Assembly (NCBI GenBank): GCA_021647585.1
Contig: JAKIUK010000002.1
Span: 1 to 64,000, forward strand
Reading direction: 5' to 3'
From: Methylococcaceae bacterium
GTDB taxonomy: Bacteria; Pseudomonadota; Gammaproteobacteria; Methylococcales; Methylomonadaceae
DNA length: 64,000 nucleotides
Within the stretch, counting starts at the first letter, position 1, and every line of letters starts with the position of its first letter. A model generated the notes under the pieces. That model did no database searches. It saw nothing but the letters and a program-made list of their open reading frames with translations, and was not told the origin of the DNA. Made by a program: the position numbers and the translations under genes. Below, piece after piece: positions 44,972 through 52,647 of this stretch.

Positions 44972-44987
44972 TGGCACATCCCTTGCT
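44972..44987 (+). promoter_or_regulatory. Sigma-54 (RpoN) -24/-12 promoter
   Basis: TGGCACATCCCTTGCT fits the sigma-54 consensus TGGCAC-N5-TTGCW exactly, with GG and GC in the right spacing. It faces the peroxidase gene 145 bases downstream. Transcription from it would need an enhancer-binding activator. Confidence 0.85.
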
Positions 44988-45132
44988 CTTATCATTAAAG
45001 TCAGTATAACTTGCTGCCATTTCCGGCCAAGAAAATTGACAAGAGGCAAGCAATTCAATTTATTGGTAATTTATTGTTTCGCCAATCCATATATCAACAA
45101 TTCCCCCCAGTCACTTCAGGAGTTAACTAAAT

Positions 45133-46497
45133 ATGTTAAAAGAAAACCGAAAAACACTCATTTTTTACTTGGCCTGCAGCTCATTTCTATTTAGCTCACT
45201 TGCTGCTGCAGATGAAGAACTACCGCTTGCCCCTCAAAATACAGATTTTTATGACAATGGAATGCCTGCGGAAAACAAAGTCCAACTTGGAAAACTTCTT
45301 TTTTTCGATAAAATTTTAAGTGGCAATCAAAATACCTCTTGCGCTACATGCCATCACACGCTAGCTGATACAGGAGATGGTCTATCTTTACCGGTTGGTG
45401 AAGGCGGACGCGGTCTTGGCATTATTCGTGATACCGGTGTTGGAGCTGATGCTATTCATGCCAGAGTTCCTCGACACGCCCCGCCTGTTTTCAACTTGGG
45501 AGCTACTGAATATACAGATATGTTTTATGATGGACGTGTTGCTGTTGATAGCGACCAACCATCCGGTTTTGCAACGCCGGCAGGAGATGATTTACCTGAC
45601 AATCTGGACAATGTTTTAGCGGCTCAAGCAATGTTTCCTGTTACCTCTGCAGAAGAGATGGCTGGCCAAGCTGGTGAAAACCCCCAGGCTAACGCTGCCG
45701 CCGCAGGTGACCTACCCGCTGTATGGCAGATTATTGCTGAAAAACTAGGGAATATTCCAGAATATGTTGAGTTATTCACAGCAGTCTATCCTAACGAAAT
45801 CACCCAAGCATCTGATATAACCTATGTTCATGCTGCAAATGCAATAGCCGCCTATGAAGCCAAACTTTTTCGATTTGATAATAGTCCTTTCCACCGCTAT
45901 TTAAATGGCGATGAAAAAGCATTGAGTCCTCTCGCAAAAAAGGGCATGAAAATATTTTTCAAAAAAGAAAAAGCAAATTGTGTCAGTTGTCACAGCGGTA
46001 CTTTTCTGACAGATCAGGATTACCATGCTATTGCTATGCCACAAATAGGGCCAGGAAAAGGCGACAATTCAGATGGTCATGGTGATTTTGGTCGAGAACG
46101 GGTAACGGGTAATATTGAGGATCAATTTGCCTTTAAAACTCCGCCTTTAATTAATATTGCACTCACTGCTCCTTATGGCCATGATGGTGCCTATGACACA
46201 TTGGAAGCAGTCGTGAAACATCACCTAAATCCAAAAAAATATCTATTTAACTATGACAGAACGCAAGCTGTGTTACCGTCAAGAAGTGATCTTGATGCGC
46301 TTGATTTCATCGTTATGGATGACACACAACGACTCAATGCAATTGCTGATGCCAATGAACTTGAAAAAGTCAATCTATCTGATAAAGAACTGAAACAATT
46401 ACTTGAGTTTCTAAATGCTTTGACTGATCCTGCTGCTATTGATATACGTGGTAAAACACCGCGATCTGTTCCTAGTGGTATTCCGTTAAGGGAATAA
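45133..46497 (+). CDS. Di-haem cytochrome c peroxidase, MauG/CcpA family
   Basis: This 454-residue exported protein has a signal peptide (KTLIFYLACSSFLFSSLAAA) and two haem motifs, CATCH near residue 77 and CVSCH near residue 285, in the spacing of bacterial cytochrome c peroxidases. The second-domain segment PPLINIALTAPYGHDGAYDT also fits. The enzyme reduces H2O2 or performs MauG-like oxidations in the periplasm or at the surface. It lies behind a sigma-54 promoter. From memory, related surface-associated peroxidases of methanotrophs are copper-responsive and sit next to a CorA/MopE gene; none is present here. AGGAG precedes the ATG. Confidence 0.92.
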   Translation: MLKENRKTLIFYLACSSFLFSSLAAADEELPLAPQNTDFYDNGMPAENKVQLGKLLFFDKILSGNQNTSCATCHHTLADTGDGLSLPVGEGGRGLGIIRDTGVGADAIHARVPRHAPPVFNLGATEYTDMFYDGRVAVDSDQPSGFATPAGDDLPDNLDNVLAAQAMFPVTSAEEMAGQAGENPQANAAAAGDLPAVWQIIAEKLGNIPEYVELFTAVYPNEITQASDITYVHAANAIAAYEAKLFRFDNSPFHRYLNGDEKALSPLAKKGMKIFFKKEKANCVSCHSGTFLTDQDYHAIAMPQIGPGKGDNSDGHGDFGRERVTGNIEDQFAFKTPPLINIALTAPYGHDGAYDTLEAVVKHHLNPKKYLFNYDRTQAVLPSRSDLDALDFIVMDDTQRLNAIADANELEKVNLSDKELKQLLEFLNALTDPAAIDIRGKTPRSVPSGIPLRE

Positions 46498-46620
46498 CTT
46501 TCTGGGTGCTGAATTAACGAGTTGCTATTGAGAGCAATAAAGATACCGTGCTCAGGCAGGTTACTGTTGCTTCTATAAGTAGGTGATCTAAAAAATCTAA
46601 AGAGCTTATAATCTCGTGTG

Positions 46621-46667
46621 GAGGGGTTTTAGCCGCGATTTGCTTCGGTCGCGGCTGAAGCCCCCTC
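46621..46667. repeat. Long GC-rich hairpin after the peroxidase gene
   Basis: The stem pairs AGCCGCGA/TCGCGGCT, then GGGG/CCCC and GAG/CTC with two wobbles and one bulge, around a 10-base loop. It could end the peroxidase transcript, but its form (TTTAGCCGCGA core) is that of a widely dispersed palindromic repeat. Confidence 0.8.
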
Positions 46668-46719
46668 TTACCCAGATAACACAATAGCTACCAATCATCC
46701 TGATTAGAAAAAGCGGTTA

Positions 46720-46854
46720 CCAACTGATTTTTCTAGATGAAAGGAAAACGCTATCACACTAATTCTTGGGAGAGTGAAACAGAGTTGCCCAATGCCTTGA
46801 GATATCTATCATTACTGTACCCAATTAAAATACATCGAGGCGAATTTATTCGCC
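46720..46854. repeat. Two short repeat pieces in the 46498-46863 spacer
   Basis: 46720-46736 repeats, inverted, the 17 bases CTAGAAAAATCAGTTGG from the element end at 20220-20236. 46839-46854 is the palindrome GGCGAATTTATTCGCC. No gene is supported here. Confidence 0.65.
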
Positions 46855-46863
46855 CCACTCAAA

Positions 46864-49071
46864 TTAAGCATGCCATCGCTGCCAAGTTTCTATTAATTTT
46901 TGTAAATCATGGGGGGAAACTTCTTCATTACTAATTGCATCCCACCCTTGAGAAATCGCTTGCTTTTGTTTTTCACTGAGTTTCCATGAAAGAGGTGGCA
47001 TATAATTTTTTTTACTACTAAAAAGAATCGCCACTTTTTTCAATATTTTCTTGGTTTGTGATGTACCATTCCTATGACTCTGGTCTTGCTCAACGAGGTT
47101 TGTTTCATAGAAGGCAATTTGATTCGGAAATTCCAAAATGTAATGTTTAAAATCAATATCATGGCTTTGGCATTCAGCCATCACATCAATATCGTATTCA
47201 TTCCTAGCGTCTTGTGTCGCATTACGTACATTAGCTAAAGTAAGTAATGGTCCAAGAAAAGACATAACCCACCCATCCGCTTTTTTCTTTTTTACCTCCA
47301 TATTAGGTGTTGCGGGAAAAGCCTTTATCTCAATAAACATAATGCGTTTGATACCTATGTCCTTAGCAATAGGTAAAACCTCTCTATCCAACCATTGGTT
47401 CGCAGTAAAAACACCATAATTATCAAAATAGCCTCCATCGGCAACATGAGAACTATGTATATTTTCACTATCTCTGGCAATGGGAGAAATATATGCAAAA
47501 GTTGCCGACAATCGAGCAGCTGTTGTTACCTCCAAATCAAACTTCTTATATAGTGAATTAAAGTCGACTTGATGATGGTTATTGCACTTAGAAAAACTAA
47601 GAGGACAAAGTAATAACCGTCGCCCCGTTTCAACTTGTGTTGAATTAAAAACAGTGATGGGTAAGTTGCCTGCTTGCATACTTGCTTGCCAATCACCTAA
47701 AGTCGCTTGTGGGTATTTCATCACTTTTTTCCAATCGGTTTCAATGGCTGTCCCTCGATCATTAAGCTTTGAGGGTAAATAAGGAGCACCCATTAACCGC
47801 CATAAGTCGGGATAAGCTAATCCCCAAGCCATCGCATCTAAACTATTTTTTGTAGAATTTTGAAAAATTAAATCAAGCTGCTTATCATCAAGCTTATCTG
47901 TTTCACTGCTTATATCAAGGTAATGCATTGCTCCCACTGAACCACCAGAAACAGAACTGATTAACCCAATGGCATTAGAAAATGACTGTCCAAGCTGTCG
48001 CTGTAATTGTATTAGTACCATGGTTGTCCACCCAGCCGCTTGAATACCACCACCACTTGAACAGACAACCACTAATGTACCGTCATTATTAATCGCTAAC
48101 CGATTTTTCAGAGCATCTTTAACATGGGAATCCGGTTTTTCGCTAGGCAAAGGAATAAGTTTAAAAAAATGATCTGTTTTAAAAAACGCATAGGCAGACC
48201 AAGAAATAATGACAGCTATAAGTAATGTAGGAACTCGAAAATAATCAAAAACAAACGTCATCAGTCCTAACAAAAAGGTTATTGCCAAGACGAGTACCAT
48301 TAAATGATAGAGTGCAGGTGCTTGCCATTTACCTTTAAAAAACTTCCCTTTCTCTACAGAGGGCTCGTATAAAAAGTAACCCACCACATAAAAAACAAAC
48401 GTCACTAATGCAAAACTCAATACCAGAAGATGCCCTCCACTCAACCCACCTGTTGAGTTAATAAACCCGACTTGTGCCGCTTCCGACAAAACCAGTTTTA
48501 TTCCCATAATGACGGTATTTTCTAAAAATATCAGTGCTGAACTTCCATTATCTTGACGTAAAGAATAAATAAAAAACATAAAAGCTAAAGCAATCAGCCC
48601 ACCCATTACACTACCGATAACTTTTTCTCGTTTCGGAATATTAGATAGATGAACAGAGGCAAAAGAAATAGGCAAGCCAATAATTACTCCAGCTAAATAC
48701 GGTCTCAGAGTATTTGGGTTCAGCCGAGTGGTTATATTTTGACAGTTCTCACCTATAAATCGACATCCAGCATTGATATCTATCACTAACCAAATAAACA
48801 CTACGCCCAACCCAGCCAATGTTGAAACAACAATAACAACTGTAAGCCGCAGCCTATTTTCCAGAACAAAAAGGTTTTCTAAGATGTTCGGTAGAAGATA
48901 AAATGCTATAAAGGGCAAAGTAAGTAACAATAACCCACTCAGCAAAGGTACACGTAAAATAACTAGACGTTCAACAATATCTGCATCAATATGAAGCAAA
49001 ATTAACGCAGTAACAAACAGAGTGACTAACCAAGTCAACACACGAGAAATTTTATTTCTAGATTGCAACAT
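46864..49071 (-). CDS. Membrane-anchored patatin-like phospholipase
   Basis: This protein has about 735 residues from the ATG at 49071, with GGGGG five bases before. The first ~310 residues carry about eight transmembrane segments. A patatin domain follows from ~340: oxyanion loop SSGGGIQAAGW, nucleophile in ISSVSGGSVGAM (S-x-S-x-G in place of the usual G-x-S-x-G), and the catalytic Asp in VADGGYFDNYG. Patatins cleave acyl chains from lipids. An N-terminal polytopic membrane domain suggests it works on its own membrane. No partner gene is adjacent. Housekeeping lipid turnover and a defence effector are both possible; I cannot decide. Confidence 0.85.
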   Translation of the reverse strand: MLQSRNKISRVLTWLVTLFVTALILLHIDADIVERLVILRVPLLSGLLLLTLPFIAFYLLPNILENLFVLENRLRLTVVIVVSTLAGLGVVFIWLVIDINAGCRFIGENCQNITTRLNPNTLRPYLAGVIIGLPISFASVHLSNIPKREKVIGSVMGGLIALAFMFFIYSLRQDNGSSALIFLENTVIMGIKLVLSEAAQVGFINSTGGLSGGHLLVLSFALVTFVFYVVGYFLYEPSVEKGKFFKGKWQAPALYHLMVLVLAITFLLGLMTFVFDYFRVPTLLIAVIISWSAYAFFKTDHFFKLIPLPSEKPDSHVKDALKNRLAINNDGTLVVVCSSGGGIQAAGWTTMVLIQLQRQLGQSFSNAIGLISSVSGGSVGAMHYLDISSETDKLDDKQLDLIFQNSTKNSLDAMAWGLAYPDLWRLMGAPYLPSKLNDRGTAIETDWKKVMKYPQATLGDWQASMQAGNLPITVFNSTQVETGRRLLLCPLSFSKCNNHHQVDFNSLYKKFDLEVTTAARLSATFAYISPIARDSENIHSSHVADGGYFDNYGVFTANQWLDREVLPIAKDIGIKRIMFIEIKAFPATPNMEVKKKKADGWVMSFLGPLLTLANVRNATQDARNEYDIDVMAECQSHDIDFKHYILEFPNQIAFYETNLVEQDQSHRNGTSQTKKILKKVAILFSSKKNYMPPLSWKLSEKQKQAISQGWDAISNEEVSPHDLQKLIETWQRWHA

Positions 49072-49247
49072 TTTAACCCCCACCAACAACTGAAATCACT
49101 TTCAGTTTTACGCCTGAGCTATTGATAATGCAAGGTAATATTGCCATGACTTTAAACTAGAAAACAGTAGTCATGCATTTTTAAGTTAAATAGACTCTAA
49201 ACGATAGAGCCTGCTCAAAACCGTCATAAAAAATAATGACTAATAAC

Positions 49248-49324
49248 CTATCGCAGGTTACTCTCAATTTTGACGTTTGTAGGTTAACTTCACAAGCGGT
49301 GTCATTCCGACCAACGGGAGGAAT
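49248..49324. repeat. Dispersed repeat family 1, copy C
   Basis: CTATCGCAGGTTACTCTCAA opens a stretch that differs from copy B at about eight of 73 positions and ends GTCATTCCGACC-AACGGGAGG. It truncates the DUF938 gene read from the other strand. Confidence 0.88.
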
Positions 49325-49475
49325 AATGAGGTAGGTTTTCAGCAAAATAACTGGCATGTTGACCTGTACCACTGCCTACTTCCCAAACAGTAGTAGACTG
49401 ATGAAAAATAGTCTGTATTATCTGTAAAATAGGCTGTTTATTATTCTCACAAGCCTGTGAAAAAGGTTTATTCAT
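49302..49475 (-). pseudogene. Truncated DUF938-family SAM-dependent methyltransferase
   Basis: The 57-codon frame begins MNKPFSQACENNKQPILQII and reaches the SAM-binding motif I, VWEVGSGTGQHASYFAENLP, which is the start of DUF938 methyltransferases (normally ~200 residues). After LPH the frame enters the repeat at 49324 and ends at a stop inside it. The remaining ~75% of the gene is not found downstream. Its ATG overlaps the ATG of the divergent plus-strand gene (shared CATG at 49473-49476). Confidence 0.75.
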
Positions 49476-50610
49476 GGTTATAAAGCAAATTAATAGTATG
49501 GCAGAAGTTAATACTGTCAGCTGGAACCAGCTTGTACACGATAAAGACCCTTTCCTACGCCATGAGTTTTTGCTGGCTCTGGAGCAAAGTGGATCAGTCT
49601 GTATTGAAACTGGCTGGCAACCCAATCACTTACTTGTTTTTGATCATCAAGCATTGATTGCAGCAATGCCGTTATATTTAAAAACCCATTCCCGTGGTGA
49701 ATATGTTTTTGATCAACAGTGGGCTGATGCATTTTACCAATCTGGTATGGAATATTATCCAAAATGGGTCAATGCAATTCCTTTTACCCCTTGCCAGGGC
49801 CAACGCCTTTTAATTAAACCAGAGATTAACCAACAAACCGTCACCCTGTTATGTATGGATCACATCAAGCAACTTTCAGAACTGAATAATATTTCTAGCC
49901 TGCATACTCTTTTCCCAACACCTAGACAGATTGAATTACTGCAACAAACAATGCTTATTCGCGAAGGTGTGCAATTCCAGTGGTTTAACAATAACTATCG
50001 TGACTTTGATGATTATCTACAGGCTTTTACGTCCAGGCAACGTAAAAAAATCAACAAAGAACGTCGTAATATTACAGAACAAGGCATTAAGCTACAAAGA
50101 CTGACCGGTAAAGAAATTACTGAGCAACAATGGCAGGTTTTCTTTAAGTTTTATGAAATAACCTATTTAAAAAGGGGGCAATCTGCTTATTTAAATGTTA
50201 ATTTTTTTAAACAAACAGCACGAGTTATGCCAGAACAAATATTGTTAGTACTCGCTTATAAAGATCGATCATATGTCGGAGCGGCACTCAGTTTTATAGG
50301 AGACAAAACTTTATACGGACGTTATTGGGGATGTTACCAGGAATATAATAGCTTGCATTTTGAAACTTGTTATTACCAGGGTCTAGAATATTGCTTGGAG
50401 CATCAGCTACAAAAATTTGACTCCGGCGCACAAGGTGAACATAAAATTTCCCGTGGTTTTAAACCGGTCACAACTTACTCTGCACACTGGATTCAAAATG
50501 ATCAATTTTCTAAATTAATCGCTAATTTTTTAGAACGTGAAAAAATTTTGATACGGCAATATAAAAAAGACTGTAGTCAATACCTGCCATTTAAAGCGAC
50601 CCTGTCCTAA
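49474..50610 (+). CDS. FemAB/GNAT-like protein (COG3146, DUF482 type)
   Basis: This 378-residue protein resembles the COG3146 family, often labelled as peptidoglycan biosynthesis/recognition or GNAT N-acetyltransferase. Supporting segments are HDKDPFLRHEFLLALEQSGS near the start, FTSRQRKKINKERRNI in the middle, and GRYWGCYQEYNSLHFETCYY with FDSGAQGEHKISRGF at the end, all strongly conserved in this family. Biochemical function is unproven. AAGG lies seven bases before the ATG. It lies head to head with the broken methyltransferase. Confidence 0.85.
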   Translation: MVIKQINSMAEVNTVSWNQLVHDKDPFLRHEFLLALEQSGSVCIETGWQPNHLLVFDHQALIAAMPLYLKTHSRGEYVFDQQWADAFYQSGMEYYPKWVNAIPFTPCQGQRLLIKPEINQQTVTLLCMDHIKQLSELNNISSLHTLFPTPRQIELLQQTMLIREGVQFQWFNNNYRDFDDYLQAFTSRQRKKINKERRNITEQGIKLQRLTGKEITEQQWQVFFKFYEITYLKRGQSAYLNVNFFKQTARVMPEQILLVLAYKDRSYVGAALSFIGDKTLYGRYWGCYQEYNSLHFETCYYQGLEYCLEHQLQKFDSGAQGEHKISRGFKPVTTYSAHWIQNDQFSKLIANFLEREKILIRQYKKDCSQYLPFKATLS

Positions 50611-50718
50611 ACGTAAAATAATTAGATAATCGCTCTGAATAGTTATAGGATGTTAGGCTCTATTTAGCCAAGTTATGTATGAATATTTAACTGGTTTTTC
50701 TGTATAAAAACGAGTACT

Positions 50719-51021
50719 TCATTTTCTAATAATAAGAAAAACCCCTGCAGTTATTGCTAAAATAGCAATGGTCGTATCAATATAGGGAAAAGTAAAATGT
50801 AACAAAAACTGACTACTACGTAATATCAACCAGATACTCAATAACAAAAGACCAATTTCACCTATTTTTGTTTTCATCACATATAGCAACAAAGAGAGTC
50901 CAGCACATAAAGCAACAGCAGCCAAGACTATTTTTTCATAGGGAAAATGCAGAGTGGTCAGAGTCAATATACTTTGAGTAATTAACCACAAAGCCAATAA
51001 AAAAAAACCTGAATTATTCAT
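50719..51021 (-). CDS. Small four-helix membrane protein, function unknown
   Basis: This 100-residue protein is almost entirely hydrophobic with four transmembrane helices, in an internally repeated pattern: LLALWLITQSILTLTTLHFP resembles LLLSIWLILRSSQFLLHFTF, and each is followed by a second helix. This suggests a duplicated two-helix unit. It is 9 bases downstream of the YihY-family gene on the same strand and is probably co-transcribed. I do not recognise the family. Confidence 0.7.
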   Translation of the reverse strand: MNNSGFFLLALWLITQSILTLTTLHFPYEKIVLAAVALCAGLSLLLYVMKTKIGEIGLLLLSIWLILRSSQFLLHFTFPYIDTTIAILAITAGVFLIIRK

Positions 51022-51030
51022 ATCCTCTCC

Positions 51031-52320
51031 CTAGATGTCTTTAATTAAAACATTATCGACCATCACATTAAGCCTGGAAAATTGTTCATACCCCTTCATA
51101 CCGGGAACAATATTAAGCCCGTTAATTTCCAAGGCGTTGATAACAGATTTCACTGTTAAATTATTAATATCTTGTGCAGGCTGATAAACAATATCCTCTT
51201 CTTCCAAAACCTTTAACTCTACAATTAGGCTGGAATCAATAAGTGCTGATAGTGAGTTTTGTACTACTGAAACAGGCAATGCAAGTTCTCTGGAAATTTG
51301 TTCAGCATTCGAAGCCTTTTCGCCTGCAGCAAAACGCATCACAATATTGTGGCATACTTGCAATGCTATATTTTTTTTCAGGGAAAAACTCAGATTTGAA
51401 AACTTTTCATTATGCCGGTAGCTTTCAAAATTATGTACAAAAAAAGAAATTTCACAACCAAACAACACGACAACCCAGCCAAGCTGTAACCAGACAAGAA
51501 ACAATGGCAAGGCTGCAAAGCTACCATAAATAGCATTATAACTTGAAGCACCGATTTGCAGTGTCAAATAAGCCCACTGCACTATTTGATACATAATGCC
51601 CGTAGCAACCCCCGCTATAACTCCCGCTTTTATCGCTATTTTTTGATTAGGCATAAACAAAAAAATAAATGTAAATAGCAAAGACATAATCACTAAGGGT
51701 GAATAATTTAATGTATATAAAACGACTTTTGTACCAAATGTAGGCAAATGAATTACTTCAACCAACCAGGTAATTTGTGTTTTCACAAAAACAGTCAAGC
51801 TACTAGAAGCAATTAATAACACAGGCGCCAGCATCATTAATGATAAATAATCACTCAATTTTCTGGCCATAGGTCTATTTTTTTTTATTTTCCAGATATG
51901 GTTGAATGATTCTTCAATATTTCCTATTACTTTTATAACTGTCCAAAACAGAACAACGATACCAATTCCAGCTACCACCCCCCCTTTGGTACTCGATAAC
52001 ATATTTTGTGAAAATTCAATTAATTGCAGCATCATGCTGTCTTGTTCAGATGCCTGTTCCAATAATTGCTGTTCCAGTTTTTTTTCAAAACCAAATCCCT
52101 TGGCTATGCCAAATAACAAGGCAATCACAGGTACAATAGACAATAAAGTATAAAGAGTTAATGCAGATGCTCTCAGTTGACAAAGATCACTTTTAAAGCC
52201 TTGAACTGAAAGTAAAAGTATTTTTAAAGTCTTAACTACTATATGGTTTAAAGGCGATAGTTTGTTTTCCGATACTAACCAAACATCTTCTTTTATATAT
52301 TTTGTAATACTTGAGGTCAT
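51031..52320 (-). CDS. YihY/BrkB-family inner-membrane protein
   Basis: This 429-residue protein with six transmembrane segments matches the YihY (UPF0761) family, once mislabelled RNase BN. Typical segments are LRASALTLYTLLSIVPVIAL, YNAIYGSFAALPLFLVWLQL and WVVVLFGCEISFF. The C-terminal ~110 residues form a soluble domain that resembles a winged helix (SNAEQISRELALPVSVVQNS), an extension present in many family members. Function is not established. It opens a two-gene unit. Confidence 0.88.
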   Translation of the reverse strand: MTSSITKYIKEDVWLVSENKLSPLNHIVVKTLKILLLSVQGFKSDLCQLRASALTLYTLLSIVPVIALLFGIAKGFGFEKKLEQQLLEQASEQDSMMLQLIEFSQNMLSSTKGGVVAGIGIVVLFWTVIKVIGNIEESFNHIWKIKKNRPMARKLSDYLSLMMLAPVLLIASSSLTVFVKTQITWLVEVIHLPTFGTKVVLYTLNYSPLVIMSLLFTFIFLFMPNQKIAIKAGVIAGVATGIMYQIVQWAYLTLQIGASSYNAIYGSFAALPLFLVWLQLGWVVVLFGCEISFFVHNFESYRHNEKFSNLSFSLKKNIALQVCHNIVMRFAAGEKASNAEQISRELALPVSVVQNSLSALIDSSLIVELKVLEEEDIVYQPAQDINNLTVKSVINALEINGLNIVPGMKGYEQFSRLNVMVDNVLIKDI

Positions 52321-52351
52321 AATGGGCTATTAATGTGATAATACAATCTAG

Positions 52352-52509
52352 GAGGCTGTCCGAAAATAGAGAGTCTACTGCGGAAAAGCTAATTTTGGCC
52401 AGATTTTCCGATTGTTTTCGTAGAAGAGCCTGCTATTCGCCTCAAAAAATCGAAAAACCTGACTCAAAATAGCTTTCCCTCGCTACGACTTCTATTTTCG
52501 GACAGCCTC
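52352..52509. repeat. 158-bp MITE-like element with 19-bp perfect ends
   Basis: GAGGCTGTCCGAAAATAGA (52352-52370) is exactly complementary to 52491-52509. The interior also pairs imperfectly over its whole length, so the RNA or single strand would fold as one long hairpin. It has no coding capacity. It lies between YihY and the histidine kinase. Confidence 0.88.
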
Positions 52510-52590
52510 TCATCAAACAAAAAATAAGCTGTTGAATTTAAAGAAACTTATTTTTATATTTTTCATGCTATTTATGAAAAATTGTTTGTT

Positions 52591-52625
52591 GCGCGACAAC
52601 GCGCCGTTTACGGAGCGTATGCTCC
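52591..52625. repeat. Two short GC hairpins before the histidine kinase gene
   Basis: GCGCG-ACAA-CGCGC (52591-52604) is followed by GGAGC-GTAT-GCTCC (52612-52625). They end 22 bases before the GTG start of the kinase gene and would lie in its leader RNA. Confidence 0.7.
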
Positions 52626-52647
52626 TAGCTAAATCATAACTACAATC

